Assembly: GCA_900549025.1 (NCBI GenBank)
Contig: URMZ01000003.1
Location: 35,124 to 99,123 of the forward strand
Reading direction: 5' to 3'
DNA: 64,000 bases
Source of the DNA: an uncultured Collinsella sp.
GTDB taxonomy: Bacteria > Actinomycetota > Coriobacteriia > Coriobacteriales > Coriobacteriaceae
Below, piece after piece: positions 38,794 through 47,741 of the stretch; position 1 is the stretch's first letter, and the number at the start of each line of letters is the position of its first letter. The notes beneath the pieces are model-generated. The model was not told where the DNA came from. It made no database searches and saw only the letters and a list, made by a program, of their open reading frames with translations. The position numbers were made by a program, and so were the translations under genes.

Positions 38794-38828
38794 AAGGGTG
38801 GCGTCCTTGGCCGCTAGACGATGGGGAC
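38752..38828 (-). tRNA. tRNA-Glu (UUC), prophage integration site
   Basis: Cloverleaf reads GTCCCCA/TGGGGGC acceptor stem, anticodon stem CCACC/GGTGG around CTTTCAA (anticodon TTC), and T arm with GGTTCGAATCC. CCA is encoded at 38752-38754. The gene is intact, so the phage-borne 3' half rebuilds it. Confidence 0.95.
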
Positions 38829-38884
38829 AGCGGGAAAGAGTATAGCAGACTTTTTTGCCGGCGCGTATATCGTTGGCAAACTGG

Positions 38885-39119
38885 AAAACCACCACAAAGG
38901 AGTAGGCTTCTATTCCGATTTTCAAATATCTCAATCTGTAACATCTGGGCGGGCAAATCGGCTCTATCTGTTACAGATCGAGACAGACGGCAGGCGTCGG
39001 GACGAATATCTCAATCTGTAACAGTAAGACGACTTTCAACGGCCTAGATGTTACAGATCGAGACAAACCGCTGGGACGGGTCAAAACCACCACAAAGGTG
39101 CCTGTCCCCTTTGTGGTGG
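38885..39119. repeat. Complex repeat cluster beside the integration site
   Basis: A 19-base block AATATCTCAATCTGTAACA occurs at 38925 and 39005; a block TGTTACAGATCGAGACA occurs at 38969 and 39049. Each repeats with an 80-bp period, and the two blocks are inverted relative to each other. AAAACCACCACAAAGG at 38885 and 39083 flanks them, the second copy forming a 12-bp hairpin with CCTTTGTGGTGG (39108-39119). Confidence 0.85.
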
Positions 39120-39126
39120 CGGGGCG

Positions 39127-41304
39127 TTAGGGGAGGAGCTTCATCGCGGCGTCGTGGGCGGCGTGCTCGTAAGCGTCGTCGAGGGGCTTGAGCGGCAGCA
39201 GAGCGTTGGCCTGCGCGTCGCCGCGGCGCTTGAGGGCGTGCGCGATCAGCCAGTCGGCGAGCTCGGGGTTCTTGGGCAGTGCCGGTCCGTGTAGGTACGT
39301 GCCGATGACGCCCTTGTAGATGATGCCCTCAAAGCCATCGTCGCCGTTGTTACCGGTACCCGTGACGACGGACGTTCCGAGCGGCGTGGCCTCTGCATCG
39401 AGCAGGGTGCGGCCGCCGTGGTTCTCAAATCCCACAAAGGGCTCGGGTGCCAGGTCGGTCTTGACGGCGACGTTGCCGATCAGGCGATCGGAGCCGCGCA
39501 CGGTCTCGGCGGCAATGACGCCCAGGCCCTCGATGCGATTCTCGCCCATATAGTACGAACGGCCGAGCAGCTGATAGCTGCCACAGATAGCGAGCAGCGA
39601 GCCGCCATCCTCAACATAGGCCGCGATCTTGTCTTTTTGAGCGAACAGCTCGTGTGCCACGGCCAGCTGATCGCGGTCGGAGCCACCGCCCATCATGACG
39701 ATGTCGGCGTCGGTGAGATCGAGCGACTCGCCCATACGGACCTCGTCCACGCGCACGGGGATGCCACGCCAGGCGCAGCGGCGCTCGAGGGCAATGACGT
39801 TGCCGCCGTCGCCATAGAGGTTGAGGGCATCGGGATACAGGTAGACGATGCGTAGCGGGCGCGAAAGCTCGACCGGCGCAATGTCGGTGGGGACAGCGCT
39901 GCCATCGGCGCGCGTTACGGCGTGGGAGGCGACCGAGCTCGCATCGGTGCCCTTAAGCTCGTCGAGCTCCTTGACCAGCGGCGGGAAGGCCGTGTAGTTG
40001 GCGACTGCGTAGAAGGTGTCATCGGCGGATTCGTCTGCCACGGCGCCAATTGCCTGCGCGACGTCCGAGATAATCGCGGCATCGATGCCGGCGTACTTGA
40101 GGCGTACCTGCATGTCGTGTGCACGCGTGCCTCCGGCAAAGGCGACAAGACCCGGCGTGTCGGCGATGCGCTCAAAGTCGACGTCGTAGATCCACGATAC
40201 ATCGTGGCCGTCGGCGTCGTTGTCGTTGAGGAAGAAGGCGCAGAGCCTGCCGCCTGCCGTTTTAATGGACTGAATCTGGCGATCGAAGCCCACGGGATTC
40301 TTAGCCAGGTTGGCCTCGACGGTGCGGCCGGCGATATCCCAGCGGCCCATGCGTCCGCCGGCGGGGACGTAGGCATCGAGCGTGGGCTGCAGGTGCGCCG
40401 TATCCACGCCTAACTCATGTGCGGCAAAGAATGCAGCGGCAACGTTGTAGACCATGTACAGGCCGTTGTAGCGTGTGGCGATGTGTGCGGCAGCCGCGTC
40501 GGGCGCAGATCCAAAGACCAGGTCAAAGCCGTAGCCGTCGCAGCCAAGCTCCACGCCCGTCACACGACGGACCAGCGCGGGACGACTCCAGCCGCACGAA
40601 GGGCAATGATAGGCGCCGAGCTGGCCGTACTGTACATAGTCGTACTCCAGCGGCGCGTTGCACTGCGAGCAAAAACGCGAGTCGCTAATGCGATCGGACT
40701 CGGTGCCTGTGGCACCGTCGATGCCAAAGGCAATGCTCATATTGGGGACGCGTGCGGCGATCGAGGCGCACAGCGGATCGTCGGCGTTATAGATGAGCGT
40801 CGTTGCCGGCGAAAGCTCCAGCGCATGGGCGATGACGTCCTGGGTGTGGTCGATCTCGCCGTAGCGGTCCAGCTGGTCGCGGAATAGGTTGAGCAGCACA
40901 AAGTAGGTCGGCTTGAGCTTGGGCAGGACGCGCACCGTGTAGAGCTCGTCGCACTCAAAGACGCCCACGCGCTCGCCGCCGCCGGTTCGCTTGAGGCCGC
41001 TGCGGGCCTCGAGCAACGCGCCCACCACGCCCGGCTCCATGTTGTTTCCGGCACGGTTGCATACCACGGTGGCGCCGCTGGCGGCAACGGCGTCGGCGAT
41101 GAGGTTGGAGGTGGTGGTCTTGCCGTTGGTGCCGGTGATTACCACGCTGCGGTCGACAAGACCCGCGAGGTCGCTTAGCAGCTCGGGGTCGATCTTCATG
41201 GCGATGCGGCCGGGGAGTACGCCGCCCTGGCGCTTAAGGACGGAGCGCAGTCCCCAGCGGGCGATATCGCTCGAGGTGCAGGCGAGAGATGAGCGGAAGT
41301 TCAT
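39127..41304 (-). CDS. Fused lipid II isoglutaminyl synthase (MurT-GatD)
   Basis: 725 residues. MurT part (about 1-460): Mur ligase P-loop 'ITGTNGKTTTSNLIADAV', 'NMEPGVVGALLEA', zinc ribbon 'CSQCNAPLEYDYVQYG' to 'CPSCG', and the DUF1727 domain with 'LAKNPVGFDRQI' and 'DVSWIYDVDFE'. GatD part (about 490-725): 'YLYPDALNLYGDGGN', 'MMGGGSDRDQ', the glutaminase nucleophile in 'LLAICGSYQLLG', and 'YLHGPALPKNP' with the His. The pair amidates D-Glu in lipid II and is usually two genes. A linker of about 30 residues joins them here. Confidence 0.93.
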   Translation of the reverse strand: MNFRSSLACTSSDIARWGLRSVLKRQGGVLPGRIAMKIDPELLSDLAGLVDRSVVITGTNGKTTTSNLIADAVAASGATVVCNRAGNNMEPGVVGALLEARSGLKRTGGGERVGVFECDELYTVRVLPKLKPTYFVLLNLFRDQLDRYGEIDHTQDVIAHALELSPATTLIYNADDPLCASIAARVPNMSIAFGIDGATGTESDRISDSRFCSQCNAPLEYDYVQYGQLGAYHCPSCGWSRPALVRRVTGVELGCDGYGFDLVFGSAPDAAAAHIATRYNGLYMVYNVAAAFFAAHELGVDTAHLQPTLDAYVPAGGRMGRWDIAGRTVEANLAKNPVGFDRQIQSIKTAGGRLCAFFLNDNDADGHDVSWIYDVDFERIADTPGLVAFAGGTRAHDMQVRLKYAGIDAAIISDVAQAIGAVADESADDTFYAVANYTAFPPLVKELDELKGTDASSVASHAVTRADGSAVPTDIAPVELSRPLRIVYLYPDALNLYGDGGNVIALERRCAWRGIPVRVDEVRMGESLDLTDADIVMMGGGSDRDQLAVAHELFAQKDKIAAYVEDGGSLLAICGSYQLLGRSYYMGENRIEGLGVIAAETVRGSDRLIGNVAVKTDLAPEPFVGFENHGGRTLLDAEATPLGTSVVTGTGNNGDDGFEGIIYKGVIGTYLHGPALPKNPELADWLIAHALKRRGDAQANALLPLKPLDDAYEHAAHDAAMKLLP

Positions 41305-41349
41305 GAAGCCGTTCCTAACGTGAATGACATGGTCGTGGCGTTTGCGCCG

Positions 41350-42393
41350 TTAAAAGCCGTAGCGGCGCGCAAATTCCTGGGCAAGCTGCGATACGTCTTC
41401 GCAAGCGCTGGCCCAGGGGGCAAAGTCGGGAGTATCCGAGATGATGCCGTCGGCCTCCCAAACTGCCTGATGCGAAAGGTCCCAGGGGTCGTGCGGTTCG
41501 GGCCGGCAGGGAAGGTACGGCGTCTGATACATGGGGTTCAGCAAAAAGAACGCGCCGCCCTCGCAACGGTTGGCAAACTCACGCAGCGCGCGTGTCGCCG
41601 GGCGCATCTTGTTCGTTTTGAACAGCAGGATCGTGCGGGCGAGCAGGTACCAGGGGGAGTCCTCGAGGGCATCGGCCCCCATCTCTTCCTCGAGCTGGTG
41701 GGCCAGGGCAAAAAAGCCGTCCTCGTCTTCTAGGCGAGCGAGGGCGAGTAGCACGGTGCCTGCAGCTCGGGTGGGATAGCCTTCCGCCTTAAGGACGCGG
41801 CGGGCGTAGTTGGCGGCAGCACGGTAGCGAGCGCTCGCCATGCACAGCTGCGAGATGGCCTCGAGCGTGTGGAGCCACCCGATAAGAGCCGGCTCGCTTA
41901 CGGTGAGATCGGCCGCCGTCACGCCGTCTGCCAGCACCTTGTTGGCCCAGTAGTGCGGGGCCTCCATGTCGAACCCGGGCACGCTTTGCTGCAGGTAATC
42001 GGTCGTGGTCGCCTCGAGTTTCATCAGGTCGCCCAGACAGGCGTCGACGGGCGTGTCCGCCAAAATGATGGCGAGCAGCTGGGCATCGAGGACATACGCA
42101 TCGATGCGGACGATTTTGAGTAGCTCATCGCGCATATCGTCGAACAGGCGGTTGCGCGTCTGTTCAAACTCCTCGTCGCTGCCCATGTCCTCGATGCGAT
42201 GGAGCTCGTCGAGCAGGTGGCGGTGGACGCCTGCATAGGACAGCAGTGCCTGGGCATGCTCGGTCTGCGCATACTTATGAGGGTTGACGCTCACGTCGTT
42301 ATGGACAAGCTCGCGTGCTGCATCGGTGAGTTCGGGGTGCGACGCGAGGTAGGCGCGCTCCAGGTAGACGGGGATGTAGACGCTCGGATCCAT
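41350..42393 (-). CDS. TPR/helical-repeat protein 2
   Basis: 347 residues, all-helical with TPR-like repeats ('YRAAANYARRVLKAEGYPTRAAGTVLLALARLEDEDGF' in parts). The C-terminus is Pro-rich: 'YQTPYLPCRPEPHDPWDLSHQ'. The start overlaps the stop of the preceding gene (ATGA). No enzymatic motif. Known Coriobacteriia homologues are annotated only as hypothetical, so the role is unassigned. Confidence 0.72.
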   Translation of the reverse strand: MDPSVYIPVYLERAYLASHPELTDAARELVHNDVSVNPHKYAQTEHAQALLSYAGVHRHLLDELHRIEDMGSDEEFEQTRNRLFDDMRDELLKIVRIDAYVLDAQLLAIILADTPVDACLGDLMKLEATTTDYLQQSVPGFDMEAPHYWANKVLADGVTAADLTVSEPALIGWLHTLEAISQLCMASARYRAAANYARRVLKAEGYPTRAAGTVLLALARLEDEDGFFALAHQLEEEMGADALEDSPWYLLARTILLFKTNKMRPATRALREFANRCEGGAFFLLNPMYQTPYLPCRPEPHDPWDLSHQAVWEADGIISDTPDFAPWASACEDVSQLAQEFARRYGF

Positions 42394-43469
42394 TAGAGGT
42401 CTCCTCCCTTAAACGGCAAGCCCTGCTCGGCCGCCCGCAGGATGCGCTCGTCGATCTGGGAGCGGACGATATCGTTGGTGGCGACCCAGGCAGCGAAGCT
42501 GGCGTTGTCGGGGGCGCCCAAGCCCTCCTGCAGTACCGGCGTCGCTTCGGACAGTGCGAGGACAAGCTCGTCGGTGGAGCCCACGCCCACGTTGACGCGG
42601 GCATAGACGCCATCGGGAAACTCGGTTTGGAAGTAGAGTGCTTCGGCCGCGTGCGGGCATGAGCGCACCAGGATGCGCAAGTAGCGCTCGGCACCCTCGT
42701 AGTCCAGCTTGCGCCAGGCAGCGCTCATCAGCGCGATGAGCGTCCACGGGTCCAAGTCGCGCTCCGCGTCCTTGGGACGACGGCGTAGCGGCGTGTTAGC
42801 GAGATAGGGGACGGAGTGGGCAGAGCGAAAGCACTTGAGCTCCTCGGCGGGGTATTCGAGCTTCGCCATGGCGAGCATCGCGGTGTGACGGACGCCGGCC
42901 GGATCGTTGGGGGCAAAGTCGAGGCTGCGGTTTGCGGCTTCGAGCGACATGCGATAGCGGCCGCTAATGAGGGCGCGCGACGCAAGGGCGGCAAGCCAGC
43001 GCAGATAGGGGCGGCGCATAAGGTCGCCTGCGGCCTCGCGCTCGTAGGGGTCCTGCGCCGAGGCGATCTTGAGCGCCAGATCATGCTCGACTTCATCGCG
43101 CTTGGATACCAAGTACTGTACGTACTCCTCGTTGGAGTTGGCGGTGAGGGCGGTCAGCATGCGCTGGGCATCCCAGTTGGTGGGGTCGAGTGCGGCTGCC
43201 TCGCGAAGCATGTTCTCGGCAGCGGCCTCTTCTTGCTCTGCCTGGGTATCGTCAGGGATAAAGGGAATGCGGTAGTCGACAGCCTCGACCACCTTGGCAA
43301 TGAGATGCCCGGCGCGGTCGCGGTCGTGCACGATGAGCGGCGTGGGGTTGCGGGTGAATTGTTCCATCAGACGCTCTACGGCGGCACCGTCGGTGAGCGG
43401 AATATTGTCGCGGCGCAAGGCCTCAAGAACGAGGCGATGGCAATCCTCTTGAATGGGATCGAATGCCAT
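42393..43469 (-). CDS. TPR/helical-repeat protein 1
   Basis: 358 residues from ATG 43469 (site AAGGAGG). Helical repeats with TPR spacing ('AAALDPTNWDAQRMLTALTA', 'SLEAANRSLDFAPNDPAGVRHTAMLAMAKLEY', 'KLDYEGAERYLRILVRSCP', in parts). Pairs with the next gene, which it overlaps by 1 base. Likely a protein-interaction scaffold; possible regulator of an AAA or stress system, not shown. Confidence 0.7.
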   Translation of the reverse strand: MAFDPIQEDCHRLVLEALRRDNIPLTDGAAVERLMEQFTRNPTPLIVHDRDRAGHLIAKVVEAVDYRIPFIPDDTQAEQEEAAAENMLREAAALDPTNWDAQRMLTALTANSNEEYVQYLVSKRDEVEHDLALKIASAQDPYEREAAGDLMRRPYLRWLAALASRALISGRYRMSLEAANRSLDFAPNDPAGVRHTAMLAMAKLEYPAEELKCFRSAHSVPYLANTPLRRRPKDAERDLDPWTLIALMSAAWRKLDYEGAERYLRILVRSCPHAAEALYFQTEFPDGVYARVNVGVGSTDELVLALSEATPVLQEGLGAPDNASFAAWVATNDIVRSQIDERILRAAEQGLPFKGGDL

Positions 43470-43970
43470 GGGGCCTCCTTTGCTGCGGTTAGGGTTCAAA
43501 TGTCTCTATAATAAGGTTCTAGTTTACCCGCATGTGGCACACCGGGGGTGCCGCACTTGGACATGCACCTTTGCACCACGAAGACGGATGTCGCACAAAT
43601 GTCGGCACCTTGGACGACTGAGTGGTATCACGGTGCCGCAAACGGTCGATTTTTGGCGGCGAACGGGGCGCATTTTGGAGGGGCACCGTCCTGCCCGGGA
43701 TATGTGGTCAACCTTGATAAAACGTTTGCCCAGCTTGGGAGTATGAATGCCCCACAAGGGTCTTCAGGGATAGAAAAAACGTTTCATCATTGTCGGCTTT
43801 AGGTGAATAACTGACCAACTAGAACGGTAGAATAATGTTTGTCTGAGCGTTGAGACGTTTAGACATCGCGCATTGTCATCGCCGGCAACGCGCAAAACGG
43901 TCCTAACGGAGCCAATTGGGTGCTCCGTTATATACGCAAGTCTAAGAGGGGCTTGTTTAGGAGGCACAGT
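43470..43970. other. Intergenic region upstream of alcohol dehydrogenase
   Basis: About 500 bases without a convincing gene. It contains an inverted repeat AACGGAGC/GCTCCGTT (43904-43928), a TATAAT-like box at about 43506, and three copies of an AAACGTTT-like motif between 43710 and 43860. Probably a regulatory region for the fermentative gene cluster. Confidence 0.55.
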
Positions 43971-45194
43971 ATGGGACGTTTTACCAATCCTCGTGATCTG
44001 TACTTTGGTGAGGGCGCTCGCCACGAGGTGAAGAACCTCAAGGGCAAGAAGGCCATCATCGTTTCTGGCGGCAGCTCTATGCGCCGCGGCGGGTTCCTGC
44101 AGGACGTTGAGGCCGACCTCAAAGAGGCCGGCATGGAGGTCAAGCTGTTCGAGGGCGTCGAGTCCGATCCGTCCATCGAGACGGTCATGAAGGGCGCCGA
44201 GGCCATGCGCGAGTTCGAGCCCGACTGGATTGTCGCCATCGGCGGCGGCTCGCCCATCGATGCCGCTAAGGCCATGTGGGTCTTCTACGAGTATCCCGAG
44301 GAGTCCTTCGATAACATCATCCAGCCGTTCAGCTTCCCCGAGCTGCGTCAGAAGGCTCACTTCTGCGCCATCTCCTCCACCTCCGGTACCGCTACCGAGG
44401 TCACTGCCTTCTCCGTCATTACCGACTATGCCAAGGGCATCAAGTACCCGCTGGCCGACTTCAACATCACCCCTGATGTCGCCATCGTCGACCCCGAGCT
44501 CACCTACACCATGCCCGCCAAGCTGTGCGCTCACACCGGCATGGACGCTCTGACCCACTGCATGGAGGCCTACGTTTCCACCTGCGCTTCCATGTTCACC
44601 GACGCCAACGCTCTGCACGGCATCCGCGAGATCGTCGAGTGGCTGCCCAAGTCCTATGCTGGCGACCATGAGGCCCGTCAGCACATGCACGAGGCTCAGT
44701 GCATCGCCGGTATCGCCTTCTCCTCGGGCCTGCTCGGCATCGTTCACTCCATGGCTCACAAGACCGGTGCTGCCTTCGAGAACGGCCACATCATCCACGG
44801 TGCTGCTAACGCCATGTACCTGGGCAAGGTCATCCAGTGGAACTCCAAGGATCCCCGTGCTGCCGAGCGTTATGCTTACGTGGCCAAGGAGATCCTGCAC
44901 CTTCCCGGCGAGACCAACGAGGAGCTCATCGCCGCGCTCGTCCAGAAGATTCGCGACCTCAACGACCAGCTCAACATTCCGCAGTCCATCAAGGATTACG
45001 CGAATGGTGGCGTGAAGGTCGACGCCGAGAACCCGCAGATGGTTTCCGAGGAGGAGTTCCTCGCCAAGCTGCCCGAGATCGCCGCGAACGCCGAGACCGA
45101 CGCCTGCACGCCGGAGAACCCGCGTGAGACCAAGGCTGCCGACTTCGAGAAGATCCTCAAGGCCTGCTACTACGACACCGACATCGATTTCTAA
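43971..45194 (+). CDS. Iron-containing alcohol dehydrogenase
   Basis: 407 residues from ATG 43971 (site AGGAGG). NAD-binding 'VSGGSSMRRGG' and 'VAIGGGSPIDAAKAMW'; metal site 'DFNITPDVAIVDPEL', 'TGMDALTHCMEAYVS', 'SMAHKTGAAFENGHIIHGAANA'. The family reduces aldehydes or butyraldehyde with NAD(P)H during fermentation. Followed by a strong terminator and a second dehydrogenase gene. Confidence 0.9.
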   Translation: MGRFTNPRDLYFGEGARHEVKNLKGKKAIIVSGGSSMRRGGFLQDVEADLKEAGMEVKLFEGVESDPSIETVMKGAEAMREFEPDWIVAIGGGSPIDAAKAMWVFYEYPEESFDNIIQPFSFPELRQKAHFCAISSTSGTATEVTAFSVITDYAKGIKYPLADFNITPDVAIVDPELTYTMPAKLCAHTGMDALTHCMEAYVSTCASMFTDANALHGIREIVEWLPKSYAGDHEARQHMHEAQCIAGIAFSSGLLGIVHSMAHKTGAAFENGHIIHGAANAMYLGKVIQWNSKDPRAAERYAYVAKEILHLPGETNEELIAALVQKIRDLNDQLNIPQSIKDYANGGVKVDAENPQMVSEEEFLAKLPEIAANAETDACTPENPRETKAADFEKILKACYYDTDIDF

Positions 45195-45216
45195 TCGACT
45201 CTTGTTATCGTAACGA

Positions 45217-45261
45217 GGGGCTCCGCACGTATCCGTACGGAGCCCCTTTCTTTTTTCTTTT
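45217..45261 (+). terminator. Terminator after alcohol dehydrogenase
   Basis: Stem GGGGCTCCG with CGGAGCCCC around CACGTATCCGTA, then TTTCTTTTTTCTTTT. Confidence 0.92.
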
Positions 45262-45277
45262 AGAGAATGGGATAGTT

Positions 45278-46378
45278 ATGGCTGCAATTTTCAATAGCCC
45301 CAGCAAGTACATCCAGGGTCCGGACGAGCTGGCCAAGCTCGGCTCCTATGTCGAGCCGCTCGGCGCTAAGGCCCTCGTCATCGTGACGCCTTCGGGCAAG
45401 AAGCGCGTCGGTGCCAAGATCGAGGGCAGTTTTGCCGAGGCCAAGGCCGAGCTGCTGTTTGAGGACTTTAACGGCGAGTGCTCCAAGGGCGAGGTCGATC
45501 GTCTGGTTGCGCTCGCTCGCGACAACGGTTGCGACATCATCGTCGGCGTCGGTGGCGGCAAGATCCTCGACACCGCGAAGGCCGTTGCCTACTACCTGGA
45601 GTCCCCGGTCATCATTTGCCCCACCATTGCTTCGACCGATGCTCCGTGCTCGGCACTTTCGGTGCTCTACACCGACGACGGCCAGTTCGACAAGTATCTC
45701 TTCCTTAAGGCAAACCCCAATATTGTCCTGATGGATACGACAGTTATCGCGGCGAGCCCGGTGCGCCTGACGGTTTCCGGCATGGGCGATGCGCTCGCAA
45801 CCTACTTTGAGGCCCAGGCGACGCATGATGCCGACGGCGGCACTTGCGCCGGCGGCAAGGGCGGCATGGCCGGCCTGGCGCTCGCCAAGCTCTGCTACGA
45901 GACGCTTATGGCCGATGGCGTCAAGGCCAAGGTCGCGCTGGAGAAGGGTGCGCTCACGCCTGCCGTCGAGCACATCATTGAGGCCAATACGCTGCTTTCG
46001 GGCATTGGCTTTGAGAGCTCGGGCCTTGCTGCTGCTCATGCTATCCACAATGGCCTGACGATGCTGCCCGAGTGCCACGGCATGTATCACGGCGAGAAGG
46101 TCGCCTTCGGCACCATCGTCCAGCTGGTACTCGAGGATGCCCCGACCGAGAAGCTCGAGGAAGTCTTGGGCTTCTGCATTGAGCTGGGCCTGCCGGTCAC
46201 GATGAAGGAACTTGGCGTTGCCGAGCTTACGCGCGAGCAGGCCATGATTGTTGCCGAGGCCGCCTGCGCACCCGATGACACCATGTGCAACATGCCGTTT
46301 GAGGTGACGCCCGAGATGGTCGCAAACGCCATCCTGGGTGCCGACGCGCTGGGCCACTACTATCTCATGGATGAGTAA
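45278..46378 (+). CDS. gldA: Glycerol dehydrogenase
   Basis: 366 residues. Begins 'MAAIFNSPSKYIQGPDEL' as GldA does. NAD site 'GVGGGKILDTAKAVAYY'; metal ligands in 'GMGDALATYFEA', 'LAAAHAIHNGL' and 'GMYHGEKVAFG'. Oxidises glycerol to dihydroxyacetone with NAD+ (or the reverse). Its own terminator follows. The next gene is a diverged paralogue. Confidence 0.92.
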   Translation: MAAIFNSPSKYIQGPDELAKLGSYVEPLGAKALVIVTPSGKKRVGAKIEGSFAEAKAELLFEDFNGECSKGEVDRLVALARDNGCDIIVGVGGGKILDTAKAVAYYLESPVIICPTIASTDAPCSALSVLYTDDGQFDKYLFLKANPNIVLMDTTVIAASPVRLTVSGMGDALATYFEAQATHDADGGTCAGGKGGMAGLALAKLCYETLMADGVKAKVALEKGALTPAVEHIIEANTLLSGIGFESSGLAAAHAIHNGLTMLPECHGMYHGEKVAFGTIVQLVLEDAPTEKLEEVLGFCIELGLPVTMKELGVAELTREQAMIVAEAACAPDDTMCNMPFEVTPEMVANAILGADALGHYYLMDE

Positions 46379-46392
46379 ATCAAGCTAAGGAA

Positions 46393-46427
46393 GGGGCAAA
46401 GCAAGCAGATGGCTTTGCCCCTTTTTA
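46393..46427 (+). terminator. Terminator after gldA
   Basis: Stem GGGGCAAAGC/GCTTTGCCCC with a 9-base loop, followed by TTTTT. Confidence 0.92.
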
Positions 46428-46431
46428 CTAT

Positions 46432-46491
46432 GGTGCAAAGTGGCCTGTCTCCAATGCACAAGTTGGTGCAGGGGGCAAGTTACTTTGCACC
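46432..46491. repeat. Inverted repeat between dehydrogenase genes
   Basis: GGTGCAAAGT (46432) and ACTTTGCACC (46482) form a 10-bp perfect stem around about 40 bases containing 'GGCCTGTCTCC'. It resembles other hairpins in the window (39087, 54272) that also carry a short GGGAC- or CTGTC-type loop, so it may be a chromosome-wide repeat element. Confidence 0.6.
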
Positions 46492-46522
46492 AATCGTTGT
46501 TTGATGAAGGGCGGATTCTCGT

Positions 46523-47590
46523 ATGGCGCTTCCCATGGTTTATGGCGGTCCCGGCCGGTATGTTCAGGGGCCGGGCGAACTTTCGCGTCAGGGCAGGTAT
46601 TTGTCATGGTTGGGCTGCGCTGCTTATGTCTTGTTTGACCAGGGCACCGAGGATCGGCTGTGCAAGCAGATTGTCGATGGATTTCTGGACGAAGATCTAA
46701 GTGAGCCGTTCTTTAAGATTTATGACGGTCCGTGTACGGAAGACGCCGTTGTCGAAATGGCTAAGGAAGCCCGGGCCGAGTATTGCGACATGGTGGTGGG
46801 CATTGGCGGCGGCAAGATACTCGATATTGCCAAGGCCGTTGCGTTTTATGCCGAGGTGCCGTTGTGCGTATGCCCCACGGCGGCTTCGATGGACGGTCCG
46901 TGCAGCGCTATTTCGGTGCTGTATCACGAGGATGGGTCGTTCGACCACTACCTGATGCTCGAGAAGAATCCAGACCTGGTCGTGGTCGATACCAACGTGG
47001 TCGCGGCAGCCCCACTGCGTATGACGGTCGCTGGCATGGGCGATGCGCTGGCAACGTATTTTGAGGCGCGTTCGTGCGCCGCGGCGCACGGCGCCAACGA
47101 GCACGGTGGCGCGCCGGGACACTTGGCCTTGGTTGCGGCTCGCGCCTGCTACGACACGCTCATGGAGTGCGGCGTCGCTGCCAAGCGCGATCTCAAAAAG
47201 GGCCGTACATCGCCGGCAGTTGAGCGCCTGATCGAGTGCAATATTCTGCTCTCGGGCGTCGGCTTTGAGAGCGGTGGCTTGGCGTTGGCGCATGCCATCG
47301 CCAACGGTCTGACGATTCTGCCCGAGTGCAAGGCAATGCATGGCGAGGCCGTGGCATTTGGCCTGGTGGTGCAGCTGCGCCTGGAGCGTGCACCCGAGCT
47401 TGATCAGGTGCTCGAGTTTTGCCAGCGCGTTGGTCTGCCGACGACGCTCGAGGAGCTGGGCCTTGGCGAGATTTCCGATGCCGATCTGCAGAGTGTTGCA
47501 AATGCGGTCTTTAGAAATGAACGTAATATGGCCAACGAGCAGGCAAAGGTGACCAAACAAAAGCTCGTGCAGTTCATGTGCGAGGCATAG
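46523..47590 (+). CDS. Glycerol dehydrogenase family paralogue
   Basis: 355 residues, similar throughout to the upstream GldA but clearly diverged. Retains 'GIGGGKILDIAKAVAFY', 'GMGDALATYFEA', 'LALAHAIANGL' and 'ECKAMHGEAVAFG', so all three metal ligands are present. The C-terminus is shorter. Substrate could be glycerol, dihydroxyacetone or another polyol. Site AAGGGCGG before ATG 46523. Confidence 0.87.
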   Translation: MALPMVYGGPGRYVQGPGELSRQGRYLSWLGCAAYVLFDQGTEDRLCKQIVDGFLDEDLSEPFFKIYDGPCTEDAVVEMAKEARAEYCDMVVGIGGGKILDIAKAVAFYAEVPLCVCPTAASMDGPCSAISVLYHEDGSFDHYLMLEKNPDLVVVDTNVVAAAPLRMTVAGMGDALATYFEARSCAAAHGANEHGGAPGHLALVAARACYDTLMECGVAAKRDLKKGRTSPAVERLIECNILLSGVGFESGGLALAHAIANGLTILPECKAMHGEAVAFGLVVQLRLERAPELDQVLEFCQRVGLPTTLEELGLGEISDADLQSVANAVFRNERNMANEQAKVTKQKLVQFMCEA

Positions 47591-47741
47591 TTTGGCGCTT
47601 GATTGACCTTGTGCAATCGAGGCGGCGATGGGCCATGGGCTATTTGCCGCAAAGATGCGCCGCGTGTAATTTGCCCGAGGCGTGGGCCGATAGCGTATCA
47701 TTATCTCTTGCTTGTTTGCACTGCTCAGGGAGGGGCCGCGC

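Noticed and set aside
38885..39119. CRISPR array
   Set aside because: Only two units, repeats are inverted relative to each other, and the unit length and spacer pattern do not fit; no cas genes nearby.
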